A stretch of 64,000 bases of DNA, from assembly GCF_037042905.1 (NCBI RefSeq), contig NC_087245.1, forward strand, positions 26,288,501 through 26,352,500. The letters run 5' to 3'. Below, one piece after another: positions 43,868 through 55,600 of the stretch; the first letter of the stretch is position 1, and each line of letters starts with the position of its first letter. The position numbers were made by a program, and so were the translations under genes. The notes under the pieces were generated by a model, which did not search any database, was not told the DNA's origin, and saw nothing but the letters and a program-made list of their open reading frames with translations. The DNA comes from Lytechinus pictus. Lineage: Eukaryota; Echinodermata; Echinoidea; Temnopleuroida; Toxopneustidae.

Positions 43868-45835
43868 GGGCCGTAGCTATAGAGGGGGGGGGGTATGGGG
43901 GTGTGACACCCCCCCCCAACATTCATGGCAGTTGGCAAAATCATGTATCAGTTGGCAAAATGGAGGATAGGGGAGAAAAAGAAAGAGGGAAAGGAAGGAA
44001 GAGAAAAAAGGAAAAAGGAGAGAGGGGGAGAGAAAGAATGAAAAAAAAAAAAATAGGGGTACCAACTTCGTAGAAGGTTACGACTTATAGAGTAAAGACA
44101 TCCAGTTGGCAAATCCAAGTCCATGTAGCTATACTAGACAGCAAAATACAAAGGACAAAACAGATGGAGCTATAATAACACACAAAGTAAGCCCCCGGTC
44201 CTCCCCCAATATAAACAAGCTTGTGAGTTTGCAAATTATACCACAATTATTGACGATTTAACAAACACATTAGTTTTGTAAAATTAGAGGCAAGACTAGG
44301 TAAAGAAATATGGGGTGGGTGAACTTCAAAGGTTTAAGTTGAATAATCAAAGCCAAAGTATAGTTGGCAAATTATAAAGTGGGCCTATTAAAGTGGCAGA
44401 ACACTATATGCTCTACCAGTCAGCAAAGCACAAGTACTGCCCCGTTTCAGATCTGATAAGAACAGAACACAAGACTTAAAAAACTGGTAAGTCTGCAGTT
44501 GGCAAATTGAACATGCCTGTGAGAGCAGTCGTATCATACAAGAGATTTTCAACATCATGCAAGAGTTGCATGTGTTCTTCTCCAGTAGCACAAAGCGACA
44601 TGATGTCCTAAGTAAGTGCATGGAAGATGTTGCCAATGCCCTAAAGCTCCGGAACCTGTCACAAACACGGTGGACAGCAAGGGCAGAATCAATCAGAGCA
44701 GAATGGTCGTCATATGAAGCCATTCGAAAAGCTTTGGAAGAAATCACAACTTCTGCAACCCCTACCGACAGGCAGTTGGGTGCGCAAGCTTCAGGTATAC
44801 TATAAAGAAGATGAAGACTTTAGATTTCATCATATCGCTGATGTTTATGAAGAACGTGATGATGAAAACAAGCAATCTCACTGAATCACGCCAGAAAGAA
44901 GATTTAAATATCATAGATGCTCTGGAGCTAACATAATCAGCTGTCACGTCACTTGAGCGCTTGAATGGTGACACCAATGCCTTGGATGCTCAAATTCAGG
45001 CTGCATGCACCTATGCCAGGAAACTGGACATTGATCCAGAGCAGGACTACCAGAGGCACCATCACGTTAGACGCCCACCAGCAAGGCTTGATGACGCTCC
45101 TCACACTGCAGCAGCATTATCACTCCATGCATTCTACAGGAAAGAGTTCAAGAGCGTGTTGGATACACTGATACTGCAATTCAAGGAGAAAATGCAGCCA
45201 ACACCTTACAAAGTGAAGCCAATGTCACGTTTGCTCTTGCCTCCAACGCCAGCAACTCCAACTATGGCAGATGTTGTTGACTTTTGTAAACTCTTTCCAA
45301 AAGAAGTAGATCACGAGGCATTGAAAGTGGAACTAGAATGCTTCCATGACATGGCAGTGGCAAGAGATCTGCAAAGTGTTGCTGACGCAGCCACTTTGGC
45401 ATTTGACAAGAAGTATATTCTTCCTCTCACTTGGAATGCTTACAAGCTTCTCATGACAGCACCAATAAGTGTTGCAAAGGATGAACGCACCTTCAGCCAT
45501 ATGAAGTTTATTAAGAACTTTTATAGATCAACCATGGGATACCGGCGACTGGACAACCTGCTACTCCTGAACTGTGAAAAGGACCCAAAATGTTTATTTT
45601 TACAGTGCAAATATCTTTGTATAATTTACCTTAAAGTATTCACCAAATGCCAATAATTCAATTCTAAAAATTCAAAATCTTTTAGCATGTGATTATTGTA
45701 GGGGGGGGGTACATCCCCCATCAGACTCCCCCTGTGCTCACGTTACGCCAAATTTAGTTGGCAAATTTAGTTGGCAAATTTAGCTGGTACACCCCCCCCC
45801 CCAACAAAATGCTTCTGGCGACACCTACCCGTGAC
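43868..45835 (+). mobile_element. Dead hAT transposon with transposase remains
   Basis: The left end CAGGGCCGTAGCTATAGAGG followed by poly-G looks like a hAT terminus. AGTTGGCAAA recurs through the non-coding part (43930, 43953, 44105, 44360, 44500 and 45758-45780). The transposase remnant fills 44.5-45.66 kb. The right terminus was not identified with certainty; CCCCCCAACAAAATGCTTCT near 45800 is the probable end zone. No target duplication found. Confidence 0.65.
44520..45656 (+). pseudogene. hAT transposase, ZMYM1-like, frameshifted
   Basis: The first piece (44557-44805) has LRNLSQTRWTARAESIRA, the conserved TRW region. The next piece needs a frame change (KTLDFIISLMFMKN, EDLNIIDALEL) and meets a stop near 44935. 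The last piece (44961-45656) holds the hAT dimerisation domain: AYKLLMTAPISVAKDERTFS, LKFIK-like MKFIKNFYRSTMGYRRLDNL and LLLNCEKD. It is thus the C-terminal half of a transposase with at least one frameshift and one stop. The ZMYM1 likeness is from the domestic gene family derived from such transposases. Confidence 0.8.
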
Positions 45836-46340
45836 GTATACCAATTAAAATATATCGTACTTGTTTAGGGGGTCAATAAGGGAATACTTGTCAAGGGTAC
45901 CGTTTTGTTTCCAATACAATTTAATACTTGTTAAGGCGGTATGGGTTTCACAGTCATGTCAATACATGCAGGGGTACATTTTCAGATCATGGAAAATGAC
46001 TTGTTGCTTTTCGAAATCCCATGCGGGTCACGCACTCCACTCGTTAATGGAAGTGCCCCGGGGCCTATATAGGCCTTTATATTTGTTTCATTCAAAGAAC
46101 AGGATCGAGTCCCTGAAAATCTCGAATCTATATCTGTTCAGAATAATATCCTTTATAATTAGGCCCGGCCAAGTTCCTGAACTGGAAAAAAAGATAAACT
46201 TGCGCATTATAACTCGATTGGATTGAAAAAAAAAAGCTTGCCGGCAATAAACTGTTAACACAAATTTACTAAATGAATATTCACCGACCAAACCTTATAA
46301 TTCTTTATTTCTAGTTATAGTACATGCATAGGCCTACAGT
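45836..46340. repeat. Diverged ACTTGTTTAGGG repeats
   Basis: ACTTGTTTAGGG and CTTTTCGAAAYCCCATG segments occur here (45858, 46009) and also at 43745-43775, on the other side of the dead hAT element. This suggests that the hAT inserted into an older repeat that shows on both flanks. Confidence 0.5.
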
Positions 46341-46497
46341 CACTGGCGTACCTAGGATTTTCCAGGATTTTCGTCAGGGGGGGGGGACAAAAAGGTCTTT
46401 CAAGCTCGTCAGGGGGGCAGGGATACATGCATGGGTGGTGGCTCGTCAGGGGGGCAGACTGCCCCTCTGCCCCCCCCCCCCCCGTAGGTACGTAGTG
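46341..46497. mobile_element. 157-bp hAT-like MITE with 8-bp TSD
   Basis: CACTGGCGTACCTA at the left and TAGGTACGTAGTG at the right are near inverses. CCTACAGT is duplicated on both sides (46333-46340 and 46498-46505). The interior is poly-G/poly-C with three CTCGTCAGGGGGG-type units. Confidence 0.88.
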
Positions 46498-46505
46498 CCT
46501 ACAGT

Positions 46506-47479
46506 GAACAACTAACAAAAATGTCTCGATGGTTAAAGAAGGAATTAATAATTTTCAATGGTGTCGCATACGTGTATGCGTTATATTTTATATAGGATTT
46601 GAAAATAATATACCACTGAGTGCACAAAACTGTTGAGGCGAAAAGAATAATGTATATAGACCGATATATCTAAGATTAATGAATTTCTTGAATAAATATA
46701 AAATAATTTAGACTTTCAATTTGCCAAATTTCACAAAAATATAGTCGGCCCCTACATCTCACGTTACTCTCTCATTTGTTGACAAAATCACAAAAGCTAT
46801 TGATAACTTTTTTTTTTCTGGATTCACCTCTAAGGCATTTGACGCTAGAATCATTTGTGGAAAGGCCTTCAAGAGGTTTAGAAACTATACGTACCCGGCG
46901 CATATCGTAAACAAGCATAAGCATGAACAACATTATTTTCTTCGGGTGTTCACCAAGGCATGCAGCCTATTCCACTTTTATTTATAATCGATAAAAATGA
47001 AATCCAGAACACTCTTCTTATACGTAGGCCTATATCCTTTAGCCGATTCGAATGCGCTCTGTTTTCATCATAGGCTATAATCCCGATATTTTAATTAATA
47101 ATTTCTGAACTAGATAAGTTTGACTGTCATAATTATACGGGGGATCGATATAGGCATCATACGGGCGCCCCCCCCCCCTCCTCCCCCGGCTTCTGAGTAG
47201 ACATGCCGGGTTGTTTTGTTCTCTTTAAAAATTGAGGTAAGAATTGTTCAGTGTTTATCAAAAACATGTATAATTTTAGGCGTATCTCGGTCATCAAAGG
47301 TGAAAACAAAGGTCAATTACCTTGAATCATACGCTGCAGAGCAACTTGAGCAAGAGACAACATAATATAAGGGGTATTAACAGGCCTATACTGACTCAAA
47401 ATGCTGATTTGGCACATTTCGGGACAATAGAACAAAGAATAACTTGAAGTTACAAAGTATTATAGTGTTGCATTATTTC
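46506..47479. other. Intergenic, no supported gene
   Basis: AT-rich with one poly-C block at about 47167 next to CTCCTCCCCCGGCTTCTGAG, probably another decayed TE end. A short segment at 46770-46990 reads in pieces like reverse-transcriptase debris (for example GVHQGMQPIPLL near 46945) but is too decayed to annotate. Confidence 0.4.
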
Positions 47480-48928
47480 CACTGGCGTAAATCCGTGTTG
47501 ATGGGTGGGGGGATAACTGAAATATTTTGGCATTTTTTTGCAATCATGTTTTTAGATATGCAAGGAATTGTCATTGATATGTCCACAGTGGCGACCGTGG
47601 GTCACGGCATGGGGGGGGGGGGGCACCAGCAAAATTTTTGAATGACTGAGTGAGTGACCTAATAGAGACATTTTAAGGACAATGTCATTAAACGGATATG
47701 TATCTCACTGATCAAATAATACGAGCGCGAAGCGCGAGCTGATTTTATTTTATTTTCACACCTATAAAAAGGGACATTATAATCAAATTTGTGTAATCAT
47801 GATAGGTACCTGTCTCGCTTAACAATGCGAGCGCGAGCTGAAAACTTAGATAATTCAGACCTGAAGTGGGGCATTCTAAGGTTTCTTTGTAGGAATTAAC
47901 TAGGACCATACGTATTTCATTAACCAAATGGTGCGAGCGCGAAGCGCGAGCTGAAAATTTTTGATATTCAGATCAGAAGAAGGGACATTTTAAGGACTGA
48001 TTTTAGGAATTCATGAAGAGCAGACATATCTCACCAATCCACTAATGCGAACGTAATCACGGACAGGAAATGTTTCATATATACGAAGACCTTAACATGG
48101 GGCAATCACTTTTTGAGTCGTGGAAAAGAAGCATATGTCACTACATAAAACAATGATTACTCAAGTGCTAGGAAATATATTTGGTTTATATTGACTTGAA
48201 AAGGGAATGTTTTAGTACAACAGGATTATATATCTCGTTAAACAGACAATGCGAGCACCAGGAACAATGAAGACGTAGGCCCTGGGCAAATTATGTTTCA
48301 TAAAGTTATGATAAAAATGTTTCTTACGTAATGTAACTTAACATAGTTATAATATAATATAACATTCTAATGAATAATATTTTCTTCTTTCCCACTACGT
48401 TTCTCTTCCTTTCTCCCTCTTTTCTCCTTTTCCCCCTTTCCCCGTTTTTTTTGTCAGCCGATGGGGGGGGGGGATGTGCCCCCCATGTCCCCCGTAGTTA
48501 CGCCACTGTATGTCCATATGGCAAATACCCCTCCAATATTATTATCTTTTTTACCACATGATGGTTTAATGGTTTTATTAGAGATTACATTCAACAAATT
48601 TTTGACATTCCATCTTAATCCCTTCCCAAAGACCCCAACATTGATGAATTGGAAGAAACGGGGGTTTCTCTTCAATGTTATAATAAGGACATAAGTATTT
48701 CGTTTGGAAATGGTGAACTGGCTCTTTATCTGCATCTTATGATTCAATAATATTTTATTTGTTAAGCGGTATTTTTGGAAGAATTTTCACCAATAAAACA
48801 ATTATCTCTTGTGATTTTTTTTTCATTTCTTTCGTAAAAAGTGGGGGGATGTTTGTACAGGCCATCCCCCCTCCTCGAAAAGTGTGGGGGATATATCCCC
48901 CCCCATCCCCCCGGGATTTACGCCAGTG
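47480..48928. mobile_element. Outer hAT-like element, interrupted
   Basis: CACTGGCGTAAATCC at the left and GGATTTACGCCAGTG at the right are exact inverses, and ATTATTTC is duplicated (47472-47479 and 48929-48936). It is 1,449 bp long, but 931 bp of that is a second element and its target duplication, so the original was about 518 bp. Non-coding. Confidence 0.92.
47586..48508. mobile_element. Inner hAT-like element with GCGCGAAGCGCGAGC units
   Basis: CAGTGGCG at the left and CGCCACTG at the right are inverted; TATGTCCA is duplicated (47578-47585 and 48509-48516). It holds at least four tandem units of roughly 110-120 bp with TGCGAGCGCGAAGCGCGAGC (about 47722, 47826, 47931) that resemble the inverse of the 41-43-kb satellite. 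Confidence 0.92.
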
Positions 48929-48936
48929 ATTATTTC

Positions 48937-49369
48937 GGTGAAAGAGGCTGAAAAAAAAGAAGAATTTATGACTGATTTGATATGCGCGTAAGACAGGCAT
49001 CATTTGCAAGAAAGTGGGATGCCGTGGATGAAGCCAATTGCAATTTGCATGGCGGTGTGTATATATCTATCATTACTCCCTAATTCTAGTTTCAGTGTAT
49101 TGCTCTTGGTGAATTTTACTCTTATACCGATGGGTGAGGCTCATGTGTAACTATGTTTTTTCAAAAACATGCATGGAATAAAATGCACGAAAATACGCCT
49201 AATTCAAAAGGAAGTGAGGCGGGTGTGCATTGGGATTCGGTGAGATCGAAGAGGCGACCTTTCTCCACTCGGATAATGTAGGCGGTGATCATGTGTGAAA
49301 ATCACGTGACTTTGTTTACAATAATCACGCAGCTAGCTGTACAAAGATTGCCTATAGCTATGCAGCTGG
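48937..49369. other. Upstream region of the C7orf57-like gene
   Basis: Left part AT-rich and featureless. From about 49200 the G+C content rises, as expected near a transcription start. AAATCACGTGACTTTG at 49299-49314 carries a CACGTG E-box. Confidence 0.4.
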
Positions 49370-49383
49370 GGAACCATGGCGAC
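49370..49383 (+). promoter_or_regulatory. RFX X-box-like motif
   Basis: On the minus strand GTCGCCATGGTTCC matches 11 of 14 positions of the RFX X-box GTTRCCATGGYAAC, which marks ciliary gene promoters. It lies about 250 bp before the start codon of the C7orf57-like gene. Imperfect, so only a candidate. Confidence 0.4.
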
Positions 49384-49635
49384 GTGGAAACAGCGTGAAT
49401 TGTGAGTTGCACACACACGTACGTACACGTACACCGGCATACGAACCGTACAGGACCGACCGCACGTGCACCGGAGAGAAATATCCTGCCGACAGCGCGC
49501 GCGGCGTGCATGCGAGATCGAGATTGACCTGCTCAGCTGCTGGACTGTTTTACGATCAGATTGATTTTCGCAGAAAGATATTTAACATCAAATCAAGATC
49601 TAGTGCATCGTGAGGACTGTTGAAAATCACACACC

Positions 49636-52600
49636 ATGCCTGGAGCCGGAACTCAAGGTAGGCCTAACTTTGACCATCTTATTTTTATTCCAATCCAATT
49701 CATCATTCAACTTCAAGTGACAAGTCTAAGTTACTAATACCGGTACCGTACCGGTACCACCTCGAGCGAAGTTCGTGCAGGCTCCACTCCACCTCACTAC
49801 CGCTACACTACGCTTCACCTACCCGGGTAGGTGAAGCGTAGTGTAGCGGTAGTGAGGTGGAGTGGAGCCTGCACGAACTTCGCTCGAGGTATAATACCGG
49901 TAGTATGGTTGGAACTACCCCTTATCGACCACCTAATCTTCTAAGCATCGTATCTGCGAAAATATTCATCAATTTTACCCAGTTTTCGTCTCATTTGTGC
50001 AGAAAATTGAGCAGATCAGATTCCCATGTTTCGCTCGGCGACTCCGATTCAATCCGCGTATATATCGACGAACAACGAATACGACGATTTTACATTTGCT
50101 CATTTGCACCCATCTTTTGAAACCGACCACCCGCGATACGCTAAGTTTACGGCCGATTCTTGTCGCGGTGGCGAAATATTTTCACTCTTCAAAATCAGTT
50201 ATATAATGTCAACATGCTAAATTATCGTCTCACTACTTCCATCTGTCCATTGCGAGCTCCGGCACATGATTCGACGATTGACGACGGATATTTGTTCTAA
50301 AGCCGTTTCCTATCGGATTTCTTTGTTTTTTCAGCGGGTTTGGGTCTGGTCATAACAATTTTGATTAATTCTACTGAATTTTTACTTTTCATTGCTTCTT
50401 TTTTTTCTTGTAAAATCGATTCTTGCCGTTTCTATGGACACTGCGCCTACTCTCCCGCGCGTATCGTTTGTAATACGCAATAATTTTAACGCGCGCAAGG
50501 TGGTCGGTTTCAAAAGAGGTGGTCGATATGTGGTAGTCTCACCATACTTTATTACTAATACTAGTAAAGTTAGCAATAGGCCTACAGTATTACAGGTACG
50601 GTACCGTAAGGGCACTAGTATTCAACCCGTTTGGAGAGTTTCCTCAAATATATAGAAATATAGAATTTACCTGAATTTCAGACCCGTCTTATTTCCAAGA
50701 GCAAATGCTGGTTATTCTTTTTCCGTTATTTTTTTCTTCAACCAGTTGACTGTGTGCGCGGGCGATCGAATTATACGGCGACGGATTTTGGTACTAGTAT
50801 TCAACCTAGCGATGAAAGATGGCCCTGTCTCTCAATCTGCCCTTGTCCCATCCGACTATGGACTAGACCATTTGAGATGAGACCAAACAGGGAATTAATC
50901 AAAGCCAGAGACTTACATAGATCTAGATCTAATTTAGCAATCGAAACCTTTTTGAGATTTGCTATCAATCCTCACTAGGTTGAATACTAGTACCATTCAG
51001 TGCAAAAGGCCATCGCCGCATAATTCGACCCTCTGCGCATACAGTCGACAGATTGACAAAGAAAATATCGACAACACATTTTTTGACATTACCCTGGAAA
51101 TAACAAAGGTGTGAAATTAAGATAAATTCCCCATTTCTAAATATTTTGGGGAATATGTCAAAATCTTTGAATTATGCCGGGTTGAATACTAGTACCCATA
51201 CGGTAGTGAGGTACGGTACCGGGTACTATTGATTCTAAAAAAAATGCAATGACAACGTCATGTCAGTTGTCACATTGATGATAGATAATCAACTTGGCTG
51301 CCAGAAAATGTGAAGAACATGTCACTACATTTAATTACATAACCGATAGCTATACGCACTTTGTTTTCAAATGATAAAAACTATGTCTATGCCAATTTTA
51401 ATATTTGAACAAATTATCTTTCTTTAATTTGTAGTAAATATTCTTAAGATCCTTAAAAACCAAGAAGAAAATATCACAAAACTCACTAATACGAAAATCC
51501 TGCCGTGTTTTCCGAATGCCTCTTGATTTCGCCGCCGGATTTAGAAGGGGTCCTAAACTCTATTTATCATGCAAATAAATGGTATTTTCTGTGCCTCAAT
51601 TTCTAAAATACGTTCGTATTAGGCCTAGTGTAGGAAAATATAAAATTAAAGTGAATATAACTCCCAAATTCCAAACATTTGCTGGTTTTCTCTGCATTTA
51701 AGGATTTATTGCAGCCTCTGTAGAAAAATTGAATAGGGATCGTTCGTCACTCTGCAGTCACAGCTTCACACACAGAGCTAGAGTGCGCATTTATTTTGCC
51801 ATTGGAATTGCAAAGGAGTGGTGCATAGCTTTAGGACCCTCTGCCATTCACTCAAAATATAGAAAGAAATTGTGAGGCCAAATCATTGACTTTTTGGACA
51901 CATGTAGTGATGTACCCAGTTGTTGTGTGTTCGGACGATCAATTTTAGAAAGTCATTTGGAAAAATTTACAAGCGAAGTTTTATCAATTTTTAGTACAAA
52001 ATGTTAGGAAATACTATAGAGAACAAAATAGAAGATGATTACAACTATTGAATTCATATTTTTAGTGTAATCCAAAGACAAAAAAGAAGGCTTCAAAAAT
52101 ATAAAGTGTCCGGACACCCGATCCCCCATCCTACCCCGGTAAGTCTTGCCCATGTGGAACTAGTACAGCACAAAGCTCGTGCCATTGCCTACCCTACCTA
52201 AGTATATAGGGTGCCTCACGAAACTCTGAAATGGGGGTCTAGGATAACCTTAGGTCTGAAAAAGGGGGTCATCAAAGCGGCACGTCCGATATGCGTCATG
52301 TAGCTTGGCAAAGAACAAAAAGAAACAAGATGGCAACGTAAACATCGCGGCAGGTTTTCCCCGTCATATGATATTTTTCATGTTTTTAAAATGAATTCTT
52401 GCTTAAAAAATGAAATCTATGTCGTATAAATTTTGGAAATGAAGCTGTATCCCATTTACATGATTAAGGGCTAGATCTTTTAAAGTAGAAATCTCTGGGG
52501 CGAAAATTTCAGTGTTTTTCGCGGTACACGCACATGAATGGGACGCAATCCCTGGCTCCTTGGAGAGTAAGCGCACGTTAGTGTCGTGTTGGGATCGGTA

Positions 52601-55600
52601 ATTTAATTTAGAAGGGAAGCGTAATGAAGAAACTTTGGAGAAAGTTATACAGTTCAAAATCACAGGGTATTTAATAATCAATTATCAGCTACAGTTTACA
52701 ATTCGAAGTACATGAAGATATCAATAAAGATTCAGATAAAACAGGAGACAATGAATATGATAATTTCAAAGTCTAAGATTAAGATTCTGAAGTTAAAATG
52801 ATATTGGATGGACGTCTTAAGTCTTGAAGTCAGTCTATATGGATGAGTGTGGGTCTAGTATTATATATCTCTTTCTAATAATCAAGGAGATCATTAGTTT
52901 TGGGGGTGTAACAATTTAAGGTTGGAGGGATCTAAATTTGCTCTGATTGGTCTACAGGTAACTGTCTATGATAAAACTTTCTCTGTCATAAGGGGTGTGG
53001 TGATGCTCTGTGCAAGTGACTGGGGCTGGAAGTGTGAGTCATACTTCTTAGAACTTTTGTTCCTTGAAGTTAGCTGACGTCACTGAGGGTTGGTCTGTTA
53101 TGGTCAGGGTTTAGGAGTTAAATGGTATTCGAGGTTTTTGGAATTCTTAGATGACATTGGGGGAGTTTGTAAACAAGTGAAGGTGAATGACTGAAAGGAT
53201 AACAGGAAGTTTAATCTATACTACATAACATTAGTAAATGATTTTTACTTTATACAAGCATCCTGGCTAGTCTAGGAACTGACTAAAACTAAAGGGTAAA
53301 GTACGGGGTCTTAGGAAATTAATATATATACTGTGTGGGGTGAAAAACGGTCTACGGAACAGGATCGCGGCACTACAGGTGTAAGCACTACTGTGCATGT
53401 GCTAGCTATGCATGGAGTGGCTACTAGTTTTGTGTAGGGAGTTGCGAAGCAGTACATGCATCTCTCGCATGCGATGCTCGCGCTTCACAATATTTTGGCA
53501 GGGCTGGGGAACTGAGATGTCTCGTTGGGGGTCTTGTGAGCGGGACTGGGCGGCTTCTGAACTGAACTTTTGTCATTCGGAGTATCTAGATAACTGAAAA
53601 TTATAGGTCTAAAAAAGGGGGTCACCCAAGCGACACGTCCCTGTAACACCAATATATGTGAGTGCCCCCCCCCCCCAGGAACTAGAGACGGTCTGAATAA
53701 GATCTAAGTACGGTACCTAGTATATAGGTTAGATTACTATTAAACATAATTGTAAACCTACTTCATGTATATATCGTACTAATGTAATTCATGTTTTGTT
53801 TATTTTCGATCCAATGCTCAGATTGGTTTTATCATGCTCCTTCTAAAAAGAAAGAAGGCGGACCAGTGGATTATCCTGCTGCATCACAGATCCCATCGTT
53901 TGGAGGTGGTATCCCTTATGATGAATGGGAGGCAAATGAGCGTGATAACGATGGAATGAAGAGAGGCTGGATTAGAGACTCTGACACCAAATACATTAAG
54001 CTCTGCAAAAAAGGAGGCCGCAAAGGTAGAGAAACAACGTTCGATATTCTACACGTACCGCTATTAATTATGGGGAAATATACATTTAATCTTTTAATTT
54101 AAAAAGTCTCGGTCTCCTTTTGGATGCCTGATTCTAAATTTTGTCCATACTCTAATATATTTCTCAGGAACAAAACATTGTCAAGAGACCTCACTTGTAA
54201 TTACTTGTTGCCCCCATCTATTCCAGAACACCCCCCCCCCCATTCTCCACCCTCTACCACTTTTTTTTCCTCTTGCTTTCTACATTAAAAAAAAAACAAT
54301 TTCCTACTGCTTGTTCTGCAAGTTCTAAAGTTGTGAATTAATTCTGAAGTACTGTACATGTACATGCATTTGAAAATTAAATGTTGAGAGTTTCCGTCGT
54401 CTGACTTTCCTTTGTATCACTTGTGTTGTAGATTTGTTGAGGATACGTGACCCGCCACCCAAAGCTGCTGAGCCTAAAGACTACCCAAGAGCAGATTGGT
54501 TTTATCAAGATGTGGAAGATAATCAAAATACAAAGTAAGTCCAGTGTGAGGTAAATTCAGTCAACCCCATTCACATGGTGCAAATCAGATCAAATTCGAC
54601 ACTTTGAAATCCAAGTTAAGTTTTATTTTCCACATCAAAACTAAAACACATCTAGAGGGATCTACACATCTAATTCAGAAGCATATCAGGAGCTCTTCTG
54701 GAGTGCAGTAGCACATAGTATATTTATAATTGGATAGTCTGTGCACTCTTCTCTATCAGTATTTACTCATCTTATTAACAATGATTCATGGACTTACATA
54801 CAATAATGAACATTTAAAGAAATTCAAACAGTTTTTGTTGTCATATGGTGAAGAACATAATGGCCTAGCTGGCAAGGTTATTTCCAAATATGTCCAATTT
54901 ACATAAAATGTCTCGAAAGTTTACTAAAATTAAGATAGAAATTTAAGGATCAATAACTAGAGAAATTAAATCTGGATTTGCAATGATTTGACAGTCTCAA
55001 ATGGATTTGAAATTTATCAATTTTTTTCAATTTATTAAAATATATTTAATTTATGTAATTAATTTACAGTACCAACTGCAATTCTTTGCTTCCATGATAG
55101 TAGACAGGAATGACCATCGTTGCTGGGAATTACAATTTAGATATTTTAGTATTATCCGCAGACATATTATGTACCGGTGAGTGTAGCCAACGTAGTTCAG
55201 CGGAGCAACCAATTGTACAAAGACTGAAGCGTTTGCTCTACCATTATAGATCCATCAAGTTTCAAAATTATATTTGCAAATTGGATGTAATCAGATATTT
55301 CTCACTCTCTCTCTCTTCTCTTCTCCTCTTTCCAGTCAAGGACCATATAGATCACATCTACCAGACTACATGGTATATGAAGAACACCAAGGAGGAGAAC
55401 CAACCACAGGGCATTGGCAGAGGCCTCCCTTCTCACTGGACGATAAGATGACTGCCTTTGAGCGTCACGGTGACAACGACAAGCTGAATATGAAGTTCCC
55501 CAATGACGAGTTCAAGCTGAGAAAGCCACCTAAAGACAAGACTGGCGGTAAAGACCACAAGAGGAGAAAGCCAGTCGATATGAATGCAAAGAGCCCTGCA

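Noticed and set aside
46770-46990. Possible reverse transcriptase fragment
   Set aside because: Only a few residues resemble the motif B region and the frame is broken; too weak to annotate as an element.
52403-52681. 92-codon minus-strand frame in intron 1 of the C7orf57-like gene
   Set aside because: No motif and no link to neighbouring exons; likely chance.
52252-53640. LTR retrotransposon
   Set aside because: Direct repeats are only 35 bp, with no gag/pol frame, primer-binding site or TG...CA ends.
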